From positions 248,001 through 312,000 of the forward strand of contig WPIO01000140.1 of NCBI GenBank assembly GCA_009760855.2: a DNA stretch of 64,000 nt. The letters run 5' to 3'. The notes under the pieces are model-generated. The model saw nothing but the letters and a program-made list of their open reading frames with translations. It ran no database searches and was not told the DNA's origin. Of the stretch, positions 1 to 14,892 are shown piece after piece (position 1 is the first letter of the stretch; each line of letters starts with the position of its first letter). A program made the translations under genes and the position numbers. The stretch is from Cristatella mucedo. Taxonomy: Eukaryota; Bryozoa; Phylactolaemata; Cristatellidae.

Positions 1-535
1 GTAGATTGCTACATCACGACACTAGCGGACGATGAGTTTGCATCTCTGACTCTTTAACCGCCCCTTACCTAATGATCCTTGTGATGATAAAGCTGGTCGC
101 TTCTCTAACTTCTTTGTCAACAAGATGGACAAAATCATGCGGAGTCAATCCCTAGGGTGGCAGCATCCCCTCTGGAATCATTTCCCTCAATTCCATGCAG
201 CACCTCCATGTCTACATTCAATGAGACCACTGGTGACCTTGTCCTGAAGTTCATATCCCAACCAAAGAAGACCTCTGGACACTATTCCAATTGTTCTGCT
301 TCTACGACGCATAGATCTTCTACTGCCATGCATACCTAACATACTAAATATGTCAGTAGCCTCAGGCCATGTCCCTGTAGTCAGGCCGCGAAAGAAGGCA
401 ACACTAGACCAGTGTAACTTGAGCCACTTCCGCCCAGCATCCCTTCTGCCGTTCCTATTAAAGACACTGGAATGAGTCATGACAGACCAGCTGAACTAAA
501 ATATTGAACATCAAATCTAGTCTTACAGTCAGTTT
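1..535 (+). mobile_element. Decayed CR1/L2-type LINE, segment upstream of and entering the RT
   Basis: Read with frameshifts, the plus strand gives a linker like those before the reverse transcriptase of L2/CR1 elements (GRFSNFFVNKMDKI near 90-140). A broken stretch around 350-450 resembles the SGHVP...KPxLD...YRP block at the start of the RT. The copy at 40330-41580 carries the same sequence near 40360-40470 (GCAACACTAGACCA, then CTTCTACCGTTCCTAT), which supports membership of one family. It has many stops, no intact frame and no 3' tail here, and it is cut by the window edge. It is a dead fragment. Confidence 0.6.
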
Positions 536-1144
536 GGTCGTAAGAGTATTACAGCAAGCCTTTACCATGCTGGTATTTTTGGTTGCTTCTTCTTACGGTC
601 TTCTGTTAAGCTAGTAGCGACCATTCAGCTGTTTTAGCAGCCAGCTTCATCGTGTCAGCAACCCCCGTTCTCCAAGTTTCAAAAGATTTCTACTAGGCTA
701 CTTGTATAACCAAAAGTACGATTGAGTGACTTACTCATTCTTCATGCCATCGGTATCCGTGTCCTGACTGTCCCACGTACAGGTAGGTGCACGCACTCAA
801 CGAACCCGCCTCATCAAATTACTACGACCAGGCAAAGCCCCACTAGACATCTAAGATGAGCAATATACGAATGTTCGGTACAGGCTGTCGAGGTCATTTC
901 GGCCGGTTGCCACATCATATCGCAAAGAAGATGCCATTACCTAAACTTAACACGAAGGCGGATAGTGTGGACTCATTCCCAGTAGTCATGTGCTCGAAAG
1001 TATGCCCAAAAACTGAGTTCAAGAGGCGATATGTGTGTGTATGTGCAAGCAGGCAGTTTTGTGCGTGTAGTTGTGTGTGTGCATGCGAATGGATGCTTGT
1101 GGGCGCATGCATATGTGTATGTGTGTGTGTTTGGGCATACTATT
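536..1144. other. Unassigned intergenic sequence
   Basis: I see no gene, splice-bounded exon or recognised repeat. A loose GT-rich stretch lies at about 1030-1135. Confidence 0.4.
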
Positions 1145-1245
1145 CCGGTCGTGGTTTTGGGTCTAGCAGCAGGAAATTCTTTATAGCCCACTGAAAGCAG
1201 TGGGAGTGCCGTTAAGGCTCTTCTGCTGCTTTACAAATGGGACTG
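1145..1245 (+). mobile_element. tRNA-derived SINE, 3' part
   Basis: This matches the body of the SINE seen in full at 31110-31285: a degraded GGTCGTGG...GGG(T)TC head, a GCCCACTGAAAGCAGTG segment, then AAGGCTCTTCTGCTGC and TACAAATG. The A-box region is missing or too diverged to see. Confidence 0.65.
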
Positions 1246-3057
<1,812 letters not shown>

Positions 3058-3059
<2 letters not shown>

Positions 3060-6000
3060 CCAAAGGTAGCGCTGGTTACCTGGACATTAGCTGATAATCC
3101 GGTGATTTAGGATGCGAGCTGCAGTCCAGACAGCTGAAGTCCAGCTCGCTGTCAAGACAGTTATTGGTCATGACGCTGTAGAGAAGATAGCGATAACAAC
3201 TGCTGTGAAGAAAGTGTCAAAAAGTCTCGATATAACTATGCTAAATACGGTAGAACCGCCGAACGTAGACAGCTACCGTAGTGGGTTCTGCAAGTTTTCG
3301 TTCGCAATGCCTGCCATGGGTTGTCTTTTGGTTATAATCATTCAGACTTGGATCTTATAAAACGTTGTTTATATCCTACAGAGGTCAACTGAATTGGTGG
3401 CTTATCAGTTGTACTTTACTACTCGTACTGCGAACGTATGGCCATCTGAACCTATAGAATATACTGACGTTAAGCTGCATGGTCTTGCTATTGATCTATG
3501 GGCATTCTTGATTGCTGTCGTAGTTTAATATCATCACCATACCTCGGTGCGTCGGTGCGGCTACTATGACTAGTCATCCAAGCCTTCACCGCCAACTTCA
3601 CCTGTTTCCGTCGCTCGTCTGACGACGAATAACAACGATACGTTTGCTGCTTTCGATGGGCGGGCCGCGCCTTCGTCAACAAGATTCCACACTCGTCCAT
3701 CTGGAATATAGTTAGATCGAAGGAATTTGTCCTACGTTTAAACTGCCCTACGTTGAAGGAGTTGACTAGCCTTCCTCGACTGCCTATCATGCTTCCATTT
3801 TCAGCAACAATTGTTGAGGCTATAACTTTCGCTGAGCCTGCAAATTCGTCGTCTATTCCAACCTCATCCGCTCATGGGGTTGCGATTGGCTAAGCTACAC
3901 CACCGAAGACCAGGAAAGCCACTCACGAGCACGAGAGTTGTAGAAGGCGTGCCTGCGCCGGCACCGCAGCCGCTCACGGTCGGGCGTTTCCCGCCGCTCG
4001 CCCGCATTCTACGCCTTGCGGTGGCTATGGAGGCAGCGGGGGCGGCCAACGAGTGTGACTGCCAGCTTTTGATCTGCGAGCGCCTGGCGGTTTCTGCTCG
4101 GTGCGTGCCATGTGCCCATCCAATTAACCCTATAGCCGTTGCGACCTCTCGATTTCCCGGCTGCACTTATCTGCCTCTGGGTGATAATTAACTGTTCCGG
4201 CGCTCTGCCGCCATATGCCCATCCCAGTAGCGGCGGGAGGTGGCTACTTTCGATAACGATCCTAGCTTTCTGGGCATTGCGGCTACAGCTCGCTGGGCTG
4301 CGCGTAGGCATTCCCGATAGCGAAGTCGTCTCGTCGCGGCATTTGGCTCCATTGGTGGCAAGTGCCTACCGTGCATTGTATTGTGTATTGCTTTGTATTG
4401 AATATTGTATTGTCTATTGGCGACCGCCTTATGTGAGAAATAGATACCACCGGGAAAAATCTGCAGCGACGACACCGCCGCCGCAGTACCAACCAGCACC
4501 GTGAGGCGAGTGCAAGGAAAAAGTTGTGTCTGTCTGTTTGATGCGTCGGCGCACGTCCTTTCGGTACTTGGCACCTTATTCAAGTACAATAAGTTTGAGT
4601 TTTGTTTAACATGCATTCGTTTCGCCAGCAGTAGCCACTTAGCAGCGCTTGGGCGCGAGCATCTCGAATAGAACTCAACAGTGTGTTTAGGAGAGGATTC
4701 GACGACCCCATAAGCTCATTACTAATTTGCTGAGTGACATGCAAATACTGCCAATCGTATCAATCTAAGGAATCCTGGGAGACTGATCACACGTGATGGG
4801 CCCGGGCACGTGTTATTTGGCTCAGGTCGAAGGAACGAGAGTGCAGATCAGAGTTCACTGCGTGTATTGATATTGTCGTGATAGGAAGCTACTTTAAGTA
4901 GAACGCGCCAGCTTGGCGATTTTTGGTGTCAATCCTCAGCAATGACCAAATATGCTCAGCAAGCTACATCTGCTACTGTCTACGTGTGAATAACCAGAGG
5001 GTGTGCAAGCAAGTTGGGCATCTTTTACCCATCCCTGTTCTTCTGACCGGTCAGTACTGCGATAGCCTCTTTATCTTTTTAAGAAAGCCTCCCTCGCTCT
5101 TGGCGTGAAATCAACTATTTTCGGGCATAGTATAGTTGTTCTCACTATACGCTCACCTGCTATAGGATGTTTCCTGTAGCCGTATCTAAAAACGCGATGA
5201 CGTCAACCTTTAAGGTGAACCCAAGCCCTTTATCGGCAGTTGGCGTAGCGAGTTTGATGATTTCATACATCTTAAAGCTTCTCGGTGTACTCATTTCTAT
5301 GCAAGCAAAGCAGCCGATAGAACAAACGTACAATCACCACAGTTCCTTTTACAGACAATCGCCGCTCTGCGGCGGTATCAAGCACCAAAACATGATCCGG
5401 TTCGTGGTAAGCAACGTGCCCAATACCTGAAAATCGCATATATATCAGTTATTTCCCTACTCATTCGAATTTTTATCTATTCTCCTCTCAGCCAGAGACT
5501 ACGATCTTAAGGAAGGCTATGCGAGCAGCCCACTCTTCATGTAGCAGCATCCGCTTGCACAGACGCTTGTGGCTGGAATCTCATGGACGTGACACGTGAC
5601 CCCTTGTCCTCGCAGGCACTTAGCGACGGTCGTATGCAGCATCCTTCTATACACGCATTGTCACTGAGCAAAATCAGCCTTACTGAAGCAGCTGCGACGG
5701 GTTGCGAATGCGTGCTAATCGGTACGTTTAACGGCAACGGGAGCAAAATGGCGCACGTGGATAGACATCTCTTACACATGAGAGTCGAGAGCTTAGAGCG
5801 TGTCTGAGTGGATTGTATTGATATTCTCAGCATTTTAGAATACCAAAACGTGTGCTTCATGCATGGCACAGGCTCAATGTTGGTAGGCGCTTTTTGCAAT
5901 CGAGGAAGAAAAACCTAAATCGTTTCTACCGTCGATACATTGAACAGGCACGTGTAATGTGCACGTGCAAACACACGAGGCATCTCAAATTTGGATACGC

Positions 6001-6087
6001 AATGGTCACGATCATCTTTTATGCACCGTGTATGTGTTCCACGAGAGAAATATTATTGCAAAGTAAAATTAGAGGTAAGCTGATTTA
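3058..6087. other. Unassigned intergenic sequence
   Basis: Moderate GC, with short open frames on both strands and none with a recognisable domain. An A/T-rich TATTGTGTATTGC-type sequence lies at 4375-4425. I see nothing I can name. Confidence 0.4.
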
Positions 6088-6150
6088 GCAGTCTTATTTA
6101 TATAACGGTAGAAGAGTCTTAGCGGCTGTCAGTGCCGCTTGCGGTGTTCA
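6088..6150 (-). mobile_element. tRNA-derived SINE fragment
   Basis: On the minus strand this carries the CCGCAAGCGGCA, GCCGCTAAGACTCTTC and TATATAAATAA landmarks of the SINE body (compare 31200-31260). Only the 3' half survives. Confidence 0.5.
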
Positions 6151-6361
6151 ATCCCGTTCCAGCTGTTTTTTGTTCATTTTCAGAGTGCGATATTACAAGG
6201 CGTATGCGACGTTATGGACGGCCTTATAATATCGATAATAAGTAGTACCAGCAGCCATCGCACGGGCGCTGTGCTTTGTGTGTGAAGGACGTAAGTTAAG
6301 AAGCCGCTGCACACTGTGCTAACTGCAGTGCGCCTTCGGAGCATGGGTTCAAGGTGATTGT

Positions 6362-6362
<1 letters not shown>

Positions 6363-6406
<44 letters not shown>

Positions 6407-6528
6407 GGAGGGAGAGGAAGGAAGAGAGAGAGAGAGAGGGAGGGAGGAAGGAAGGGAGAGAGAGGGAGGGAGGAAGGAAGAGAGAGAGAGAGAGGGAGGG
6501 AGGGAGGAAGGAAGGGAGAGAGAGGGAG
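6363..6528. repeat. GA-rich purine tract
   Basis: About 165 bp of GAGA with GGAAGGAAGG and GGGAGGGAGG interruptions on the plus strand. It is a pure homopurine tract. Confidence 0.95.
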
Positions 6529-6635
6529 CGGATACTTGTTAACCTTAGGTGCAGAGACTAAGGTGAGACTCTGGAGAGGCTCGTTTTTGACGTTGATACT
6601 CAAGACCGATTTGCAAAGGGCGGCCGGTCACGATT

Positions 6636-7350
6636 TTAATAATAATAATAATAATAATGCACTTGATAAAGCACCCTCAGAGAACTCAATCTCTTCATAG
6701 GCGCTTTACATTTGCTGCAAAGGGAAACGCGATTGAATCGTGAGTAATATCGTGCTTGTTAAACAACATGAACAACACGGTTAGGGGTGACATGCACAGG
6801 GCCAGCATGCAAATATGGTTAGTGGCAGCATGCACAGTGTCAGCATGCATAAGCACATGAAGGACGAATCACATGGACCCATTAAATGCTGTCCTAAATA
6901 GGTGTGCTTTTAAGTTCTTTTCAAATGTGGTCAAGTCAGGGGATGTTCTGATGCAAGCCGGGAGGAATTTCTAGGCTTTGGGAGCATACGAACTAAATGC
7001 ACGGTCTCCAAACGATTTGAGGTTTGTACGAGGTATTGGTAAACTGTTGGATTCCGAAAAGCGGGCGGTGCAATGCTTGGCCTGGTGGGGGAGTAGATCT
7101 GAGAGATAGGCTGGAGCCAAAGAATGAAGTGACCTAAAAGTGAGCGACTAAACCTTGAAGTCAATCCGTTGCTTGACTGGTAGCCAGCGCAGGTCGGCGA
7201 GAAGTGGTGTGATGTGGCAACTGCGAAGCTCACGACAGACAAGCCTGGCCGCGGAGTTTTGTACCGGCTGTAATCGCCTGATTGCACATGCCGGTAGGCC
7301 AGCAAGCAGTGAGTTACAGAAGTCAAGTCGGGATGTTTTAAGGTTCCAAT
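6636..7350 (-). mobile_element. CR1/L2-type LINE, 3' end with (ATT)n tail
   Basis: The minus strand reads from the end of the RT ORF (a C-terminal block of the HxARF...P..W...P type, near 7000-7120) through a roughly 250-bp 3' UTR. The UTR contains repeated CAGCATGCA motifs. The 3' stem-loop (AAAGCGCC...GGGTGCTTT) follows at about 6658-6712, and the element ends in (ATT)n at 6637-6657. It is 5' truncated. The open frame is broken, so it is not active. Confidence 0.85.
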
Positions 7351-8567
7351 GTAATGTGGTGTAATTAATCTCCTTTTAACTCCACAAAGACAAATGGACT
7401 ATAGCGGATAATGTGTTTAAGGTCGCTATAGGGGTATTGCTTTTTAGAAAGGTCGTGCTACAGGCTCATCGCCATTGGACACGCAGCTCTGGGGCGCTGC
7501 CTCAGAGAGAAGATACGAATTTTTTCGTTGAGGTTACATAAACCTGCCTGGCGGTGGAGAGATCTTTGGGGTGTGGCTTCTTCAGGCTCTGCCGAGGGGG
7601 CGGCGGGGGAGGGTACCGGTCTCTTTTCACGTGGCCTTAAAAGAAGATTTCCTGGCGGCGTTCCTCCGGTGCTGCCTGTCGGATTCTGCCTGAGTAGAAC
7701 AGTTCTTTATAGAGGTTGTACAGAGGCAGCCCCGCCGCGCTCCTGTGGGGCCGTAGAGTCCGAGCCCACTTCCGGAAGAGGCCTTATGGGAGGCTGCGAT
7801 ATAAGTATGGAGTGGAAGAAGGGCGGGCTATGTGAGGAGAAATAAAAGACGCCCCCTACCGGTTGATGCTGCCGAAAGCGCGCGGCATCGCTATCGGGCG
7901 CCGCAGACTGCGATCAGACCTCAAAGGATTTCGTGCGCCCGCCGCGCCCCTTTGGCGTGATTTTTTCAACTACCTCCGTCACTAATAGTAGCAGCGGATT
8001 TCCATATCTTCCGGTTAAAAAATTTGCGCGTTTAAATCATCTCAATGAGTTTGCTTTTACATCGGCTCAGTGGGCAGCTTACCAGCTCCAACTGACGGCT
8101 GCTAACCGCGGAGCGCCGCCCATGAGTACTTGTAAAAGTTGGCAAGGTCATTACCGGTGGCTCTAGACGGGAGCCGCGGTGGCCACATTTGCATTATGGT
8201 ATAATAATGATAGCAATAATGATAATAAAGTTAAGTCCTAGGGCAATTGATAGTGCTCGCAACGGCGCTAGTTCTTGACGACGTGTAACGACTACCAGAG
8301 AAAATGGCGCCGAGAAGCAAGGCCAGTGAGTTGCATTTACTGCTCGGATACACACAGGTAGCAGAGCACGGTAGCCGGCGGTCGCGGAGCAATGTGCAGC
8401 GGTTATGAGCGCCCGCACCTTAACGTAACTAGTCCATGCCGCTCACACGTACACAAGTCGTTTGCATAGCCGCAGCGAAGCTAGAGTGTAGAGCGGCACC
8501 GGCTGCTGCATACGACTCCACTTCGAAGATGGCCACTGCTGACTGGCTTGTGACGAAATCAACTAGG
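7351..8567. other. Unassigned sequence
   Basis: GC-rich patches at 7540-7950, with no recognised coding or repeat content. An ATAATGATAG-type microsatellite lies near 8200-8230. Confidence 0.35.
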
Positions 8568-8625
8568 AATAATAATAGGAATCCATTTGCATAGCGCCAT
8601 CAGAGAACTTAATTTGTTATTATTT
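8568..8625 (-). mobile_element. LINE 3' tail remnant
   Basis: The AATAATAATA, ATAGCGCCATCAGAGAACTTAA order is the reverse of the family's 3' stem-loop plus ATT tail. It is short and diverged. Confidence 0.5.
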
Positions 8626-9673
8626 CAGATGCCAAGCCACACTTTCTCAGTAATAGGTTATGACGTATGAGATTCCTAGAGGTTATAAGTCAGGAACAGC
8701 TAACAGTCTCTCGGGCGGTCATAAAATGGCTGACCATCGTTTCTCAGTAACGTGCTGTAACAGACTTCCGGGCTGCGCGTCTTGTTCTTCGGGCTTCAGG
8801 CTCGGCCAAAATGTTGTACGACCTACTTCAGCAGTTATAGCGGAAAATCTAAAATGGAAATAACTGAGTACACGTTACCATAAAAAATGCTGCAGAGCTA
8901 AATTTTAAGGCGATTTCGAAGATTAAGCTGCGCCTTAACGCCGCGCCATCCGTCTCCTGGTTTAACTCCTCCTCTATTATAATCGCTTGCCGCCAGGCAC
9001 CCGCTTCCATGCGATTGTCTGCCGCTTGCCGGGTCAACGGTCAGAACTCAATTACGCATTTTCTATCGCAGTTCCTTGTTGAGGCATTTGCCGCCGGAAA
9101 AATAATGAGCGGCCACAGTCGTCAATCTTCCCGACAATTTAGTCGTGCCGCCGTCCAAAAACTAGCCGACTGAACTCAGCGAACAGGCTACACTTTAAAT
9201 AAATAGCGAGAGTCGGGAATGCTAAAACCTATCCAGCTTGCAGTTCTGTTCGAGAAGCGACAATGCTAGGTGGGATCCTCCGGTAGGACCACTTCCTGCA
9301 TATCCGGACCGGCAGCCTTCTAGTTCTGACAGCGAACCCTGATCGCGGGATCTACGAATTACCACAACCCACCGCAGTCCCCTCTAATTCAGAGAGATTG
9401 ACCCAAAATCGGCGGTGCCCAGGTCGAATTTCAAGTGGAAATTTTAATTCGTGATTTTTATTTAGTGCCTACCAAATTGTATGCAATTGTGCTCGCGTGC
9501 TGTCATGCAAATGGGGTCCAAAAAACGCTGGCCGTACGGCAATACGGCAATACATTGCCATCCACTTTGATCCACCCCCAACTCCTAGAAAATTGGCGGC
9601 ACAAAGCTCCGATTAGGATTGCATGTTAAACTACACTATCATTCAAGTGAATGCACACAAAAGTTTGCCTCTT
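8626..9673. other. Unassigned sequence
   Basis: I see nothing recognisable. GC rises towards 9.6 kb. Confidence 0.35.
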
Positions 9674-9799
9674 GGCGCATGCGCGTTCTCGTGCAATCCG
9701 CTTCAATCGACTGCGCCGACCCGGGCCCAATGCAGCACTCCCTCGCCAGGGGCGCTGCAGTCGATTGCAGCGGATTGCTCAAGAACGCACGCGCATGCG
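9674..9799. repeat. Long imperfect hairpin (arms about 45 bp)
   Basis: The left arm 9674-9716 and right arm 9751-9799 are reverse complements apart from small bulges. Shared blocks are GCATGCGCG, TTCT, GCAATCCGCT, CAATCGACTGC and GCGCC. The loop is 34 nt and GC-rich. Size and shape are in the range of a pre-miRNA or a small foldback element. Transcription is not shown. Confidence 0.8.
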
Positions 9800-10845
9800 A
9801 TGGCGCGAAATTTCGTCAGCACACACAGCACGCGACGGCGAGTGCCCGTCGCGAGCTCGTAAGTGTCAGCGCGTGTCAAGGAGCGAGCGAGGGGCGATAG
9901 CGACGAGGGGAAGAGAGCGAGTGCGCGTGGGCTCCATCGCAGCGCATTCTCCCAGCTCGCGCGTCCTTGGGCTTCGGCCGATGTCCGCCTGCTGCGTCGC
10001 CGAAACGCTCGCCTCGGGTGACGTTACCGGCGGAGGAGGTTGCCTCGTAGTGCTGCCGGGCAGCACGCGGGGACGCGCGGCGCGGCGGCACGGCGTCGCT
10101 GCACCGGCGCGCCGACGCGCTCGCCAGATGAGCTCACCGACCGCGCAGTTCCGCGGGCGCCGCCGCACCAGTTAACAGCCGCCCCGCCTCCAGCGGCGGC
10201 GTAGCCGCACGATGGACTGCAGCTTAGCCGAGAAACGGGCGAGCATGTCGGGCGCCGAGTACAAACGCAGGCCAAACGGCGGCTGCGCGCACGTGCGTCG
10301 CTAGCGCGTGCGGCGCGGCTAATTTACTAGTCGGAAATGCGCCGATCGATGTACCGACGCAATGCTGCGAAGGAGGTTTTCTGGCACTACGCCTCAGTCG
10401 CTGCTGGTAAGGGCCGCTTTACTTGGTTCGCAATGCCGGCACTGCTCACACAGTGTCGCTAGGCTCGGCAGCAGCTGTGCATTGCCGCACTCTGCGAAGT
10501 GGTCCCCGCACACACACCCCTCGAAGCCGAACCACTACCCAGCCACCGCTGAACCCCCTGAATCCCTCGCACACCCTGCCGCAAGCGGAGTAACCGATTC
10601 TGTCGCAATATTGGCGCTGCGAATTCATTCATCTCGTACCAAAACTGGCTCCGCGAAGGTCGTCGTGTGGCTGATAACTGGTTTTGGCTACCGGTTGCTC
10701 GACTGGCTCAGTATGCGTGGGCTGCACTTCCGCTCGCAGTCTGCCCAACTGCACTACCCATCGCAGCTTGCCACACCCCTACGCTCTCTCTCTCCCGCGT
10801 CTGCCCCTCGCCCCGCCCCGCACCGCACTGCGGCAGATAAAAAAA
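9800..10845. other. CpG-rich unassigned sequence
   Basis: High GC with dense CG dinucleotides, giving several long random open frames on both strands. None has a recognisable domain or a convincing splice or promoter context. Confidence 0.4.
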
Positions 10846-11022
10846 AGTCCTAGCGGATTAAACAGCCTCCTTTTGTATAGCGACAGAAGAGCCTTTATGG
10901 CTACCTTTATGGCCACCGCTTGCAGCGGCGATATTGGATCGCCCACCGCAGGAATCGAACCCACGACCTCGGGACCGAGGTCGTGAAAGCAACCGCCTTA
11001 CCTAGTGTGCCAACACGAAGCC
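10846..11022 (-). mobile_element. tRNA-derived SINE, near full length
   Basis: On the minus strand an A-box-like TAGGTAAGGCGGTTGC is followed by CGACCTCGG..CCGAGGTCGT and then a B box GGTTCGATTCC (10951-10961). After that come the GCGATCC, CCGCTGCAAGCGGTGG and GAAGGCTCTTCTGTCGC landmarks. The 3' end is TATACAAAAGGAGGCTGTTTAATCCG. A TATGGCTACCT unit is duplicated internally at about 10895-10912. Confidence 0.85.
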
Positions 11023-11080
11023 TGGTTTAAACGGCAAGTCTTGCTTCCTACCTGTTTCCAGCCTCCTCGAGTCTTTGGTG

Positions 11081-11155
11081 TATAATAATAATAATAATAC
11101 ATTTGTATAGCACCCTCGGAGAATTGAATCTCTTCCTAGGTACTTTACTTTTTGA
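11081..11155 (-). mobile_element. Solo LINE 3' tail
   Basis: AATAATAATA followed by ATAGCACCCTCGGAGAATTGAATCT and TAGGTACTTTAC is the family stem-loop in reverse. No RT sequence is attached. Confidence 0.75.
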
Positions 11156-11374
11156 GCCACGACTTAGCAAGCGACCAACCGTAGACGCCCTTCATGCCAC
11201 GCCTACTACACTGCTTTGAAATGAATGGCGGCGGCGGGGGGGGGGAGGGGGTAGCGACTTGACCGGTGAACTCAATTACGCGTTCCGCGCGAGTTCCTGT
11301 TTATGGGACACTCTGAGCTCGGAGTCAAACAACCATATTTTGAGGCGACGAGAGGTAAAGGCTACAGCGGACAG

Positions 11375-11838
11375 GTTTCATTCTATCTCAGATCTACTCC
11401 CTCACCAGGCCAAGCATCGTACCGCCCGCTTTTCAGAATCCAGCAGTTTACCAATACCTCGTATTAACCTCGAATCCTTTAGAGATCGTGCATTTAGCTC
11501 GTATGCTCCCAATGCCTGGAACTCGCTCCCGATTTACGTCACAACATCCTCTGACTTCACCGCATTTAAAAAGAACTTAAAAACACACATATTTAGGACA
11601 GCCTTTTGTGGGTCCCTGCGATTCGTCCTTCGCGTGCTTATGCGTGCTGACCACACTTCCATGCTGACCCTGTGCATTCCCCCTAACCATGTTGTTCATG
11701 TTGTTTGTTTATCAAGCATGATATTACTCACCATTCAATTGCATTTCCCTTTGCAGCAAATGTAAAGCGCGTAGAAAGAGATTGAGTTCTCTGAGGGCGC
11801 TTTATCAAGTACATTATTATTATTATTATTATTATTAC
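11375..11838 (+). mobile_element. CR1/L2-type LINE, 3' end with intact tail
   Basis: A readable frame gives the RT C-terminus: SDLLPHQAKHRTARF, then PRINLESFRDRAFS, APNAWNSLP and FKKNLKTHIFRTAF. These match the SY.PSRxLRS...GDRAFxxxAPxxWNSLP block found after the RT thumb in CR1/L2 elements. The 3' UTR, the stem-loop at about 11765-11805 and a (TTA)n tail to 11838 follow. It is 5' truncated. Confidence 0.9.
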
Positions 11839-12306
11839 AGGTAGTTGCGTTAGCGAAGTGTGGTCGTAGCGAAATGGAGCAGCTAGCCCAATAACGCTCT
11901 GTAGGCGGAGCGAGTAGGAAGCAAGACTTGGAGAAAGACTACCTTTAAACCTCCCGCAAACAGGAAGACACGAATGTGCCGCCGTCGCGAATGCGATGCC
12001 TTCGCGACGGCGGCAGTGGGCGCGAGACCGACAGAGATGATTTGACAGCAGCGCTGGCTGAGGGACGGGGTAATGTTCGCAACCCGAGTCCCCGCGTAGC
12101 CCGCTGTCGCCGCCGACGCTTAGAACGCCGACGCCTAGCGCAATCGAAAAGCCGGAGGCTGCTGCTCGCTGACAGGTAGCTAGCGGTAGACGGCGTCGTG
12201 TTAAGAGCTTCACCGGGGGGGGGGCGGGCGGGCGGAAGGGGTGTTAGAGCAGGGGGGTGAGTGGGTGGGGAGGGAATATGGGCGGAGCCGGGACAGAATT
12301 GCTGCA
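11839..12306. other. CpG-rich unassigned sequence
   Basis: No gene is recognised. G-runs at 12209-12225 and 12250-12270 could form G-quadruplexes. Confidence 0.35.
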
Positions 12307-12346
12307 TGCGAGGTGCCGCTGCTAGCTCTAGCAGCGGCACCTCGCA
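12307..12346. repeat. Perfect 19-bp inverted repeat with 2-bp centre
   Basis: The arm TGCGAGGTGCCGCTGCTAG at 12307-12325 is exactly repeated in reverse complement at 12328-12346, with CT between. This is effectively a 40-bp palindrome. Confidence 0.95.
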
Positions 12347-12538
12347 GGGTCGCTGGCTATCAGGGAATCTAGCGCCGCTAGCGTCGCAGGAGCGCACTGC
12401 ACGACGCAGCTTGCGCTCTTATCGCCGCCTACTGGTTGATATCTATGACGGGCCGCGCGGCTCCGAATCGCCTCCAGGCTCGACGCTGCGACGCTGGCGT
12501 CTGCTCTGCTGCTTTGCATAGCAGTTCAAGGAGGGTTT

Positions 12539-12750
<212 letters not shown>

Positions 12751-12941
12751 TTCCTCCTGCCAGGCTATAAAACCTCGGCTTAAATTGCTATTTACGTGCT
12801 GGGCCAGTACTCGCATAATTGGTACGCAACAAATTATGTATAGCGTCTGGTTTATAGGCTCTGTTACACCAGGGGCGTTGCGGCGTTGTGCGGAGCACGC
12901 GGTGGATATTTCTACTACAGTTATGCGTAACCATATAGTGG

Positions 12942-12990
12942 AGCGCATGCAGTGAGCTTCGTTGAGTCGATGCAGCTCACTGCATGCGCT
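12942..12990. repeat. Perfect 17-bp stem hairpin, 15-nt loop
   Basis: AGCGCATGCAGTGAGCT at 12942-12958 is matched by its exact reverse complement at 12974-12990. Confidence 0.95.
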
Positions 12991-14891
12991 GCGAGTAACA
13001 GGTTTACTGGCACGCTGAAAGACGCTCTCGGGGGGTGGCAGACGGAAAGGCGTTTCTACTCGACCAGCGTTTCGCATGCTTATTAACTATCGGCGTTTGT
13101 ACGCCTCAGAGCGTAGCCCGGGTCGGCCTAGTGTCGTCGGTTCGTGTCGGCCGCACCGTCGGCTGCGAGATGCACTACGTACAGACAGTTAAGTAGGCGG
13201 TCGGGCGCACGTTGCGCGATGGCCGCGGTTCGGCGAATTCTGAATCGCCGGCCTCAGAGCTGCGGCATCAGGCTCCGCGCGGATGAGACTGGGGCTCCAA
13301 GGTGGCACGGTGTACAGCGCTCCTCCTCGGCGCTTGCAACCGGCTCTGCAAAGTCGCTGCAGAAAATTGAAACGTGTGACGCGAACGCCCATCCCATCGC
13401 GGTTCGCACGTCAGTACGCTGCTGGCCGTTAGCGCTCGAAGGTCTCTCATCCCCCTTCCTTTAATGAGATTGTTGAAACAGCTATCGGGCCGCGGAATGG
13501 TGTAGAGGCGGACGCGGCGCGGGGTACACCTGCTACCGCGAGCCGCAGCCTGTGTGGTCAGTTCATTATTCGCGGGCAGCCACCATTAGGCCTTAGCAAA
13601 TCTCTTATCCACCCGCGGCATCCCCGGGGCGGTCTGCCAACGCCGTACCGCCGTAACTGGGTTCGCCGCGAGACTGCAACTCGCGCCTTTGCTGAAATAG
13701 CAGCGCCGGCGCAGGCGCCTTCGTTGCAATGTCAGCGTGAAGAATCCATGAGCGCAGTTCTAATCCCGCCCAGTAAAGCAAAGCACTTCTAAGTAACCGA
13801 GTATTAGAGAAGACGTTTTTATGGAGAACCTCGGCGGTGCAATACGTGCGATGGAGTGGTCAGTGAGCGGTAAAGCCATCCGGTCCTACGATCGCCGGAG
13901 CGGGTATCAGCTAGGTCAAGAGTCAGACTCTCTCACCAACAGTGCAGAAGCGTGCGAAGTGGCAGCCTGTTAATGTACGCGCACGCATCGCACGCACACC
14001 GGAAAGAAACCTTTTGGCTACTGTTGCAAAGTTGCAGGAGCTTGTTCTCATATAACTTGACATCGAAGCCGGTCAACTTTGACCGCGTGCAACTGTACGT
14101 TCAGCTCACGGAGGTTTTGCGGTCGCACACTTGGTCCGCTTTTCGTTTCTTTTGCGGCGCACGAATCGCTTGTCGGCAGATGCGTCCAAGTGATTCAAGA
14201 TGGAGGAAAAGTCGCAGCCTCCCTCAACCGTCCGCTCGCCGTGGTTCGATAGACGTCGCTGATAAGCACCTCATCATAACCTGTTCATGCCCTAGCGATG
14301 CGCAAATTTCGGCAAATCGTCGCTTCATTTTTTATTGCTTTAAAGCTTAGTCGCGTATTGCATCAAATCGCAAATACCGGCCAAACGGGGCATTTCGCGA
14401 GCTTTGCTGCGACGCTACGGTCACACGCGGTCGCAAACTCAGCAGCCGACATCATTTGTGGCCGTTAAGACCTTGCTACGTATCAGTAGTTCACCGAAAG
14501 CGGGCGAAATCATGGGAAAACGAGTCTTGGCTAGATGCGTACCGGTGCCGCACCGCCGCGCAGGCAACAGCCGAACCGAGCTGCTAGAAGCGTCAAGTCG
14601 GATGGCGGATCCTTAGTTTTCTTGGCCCGGCAAGAAGTCTCGAATCAGACCTGATGCTCGGATCAGCGCGCATGCGCGGAGCCTAGATCTCGAGCTCGGT
14701 GGGTCCAGCGTAGTATCGCACAATGCCCAGCGCCCGGTCGCCTCGCAGCGCTCGCGTCTCTGACATTCTCGCCGTGCATCCTCCGAAATTCAAGCGCCTC
14801 GGGTTCCGGTAGTCGGCGACGTCGTTTCCAGCTACTGCTGCCTGGCGAAACGGCAGCGGCGGGGCGACGCTCGCTCGGGCCGGTTCCTCCG

Positions 14892-14892
<1 letters not shown>
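12991..14892. other. CpG-rich unassigned sequence
   Basis: GC-rich, with open frames up to about 130 codons but no recognised domain, splice-bounded exon or repeat family. Confidence 0.35.
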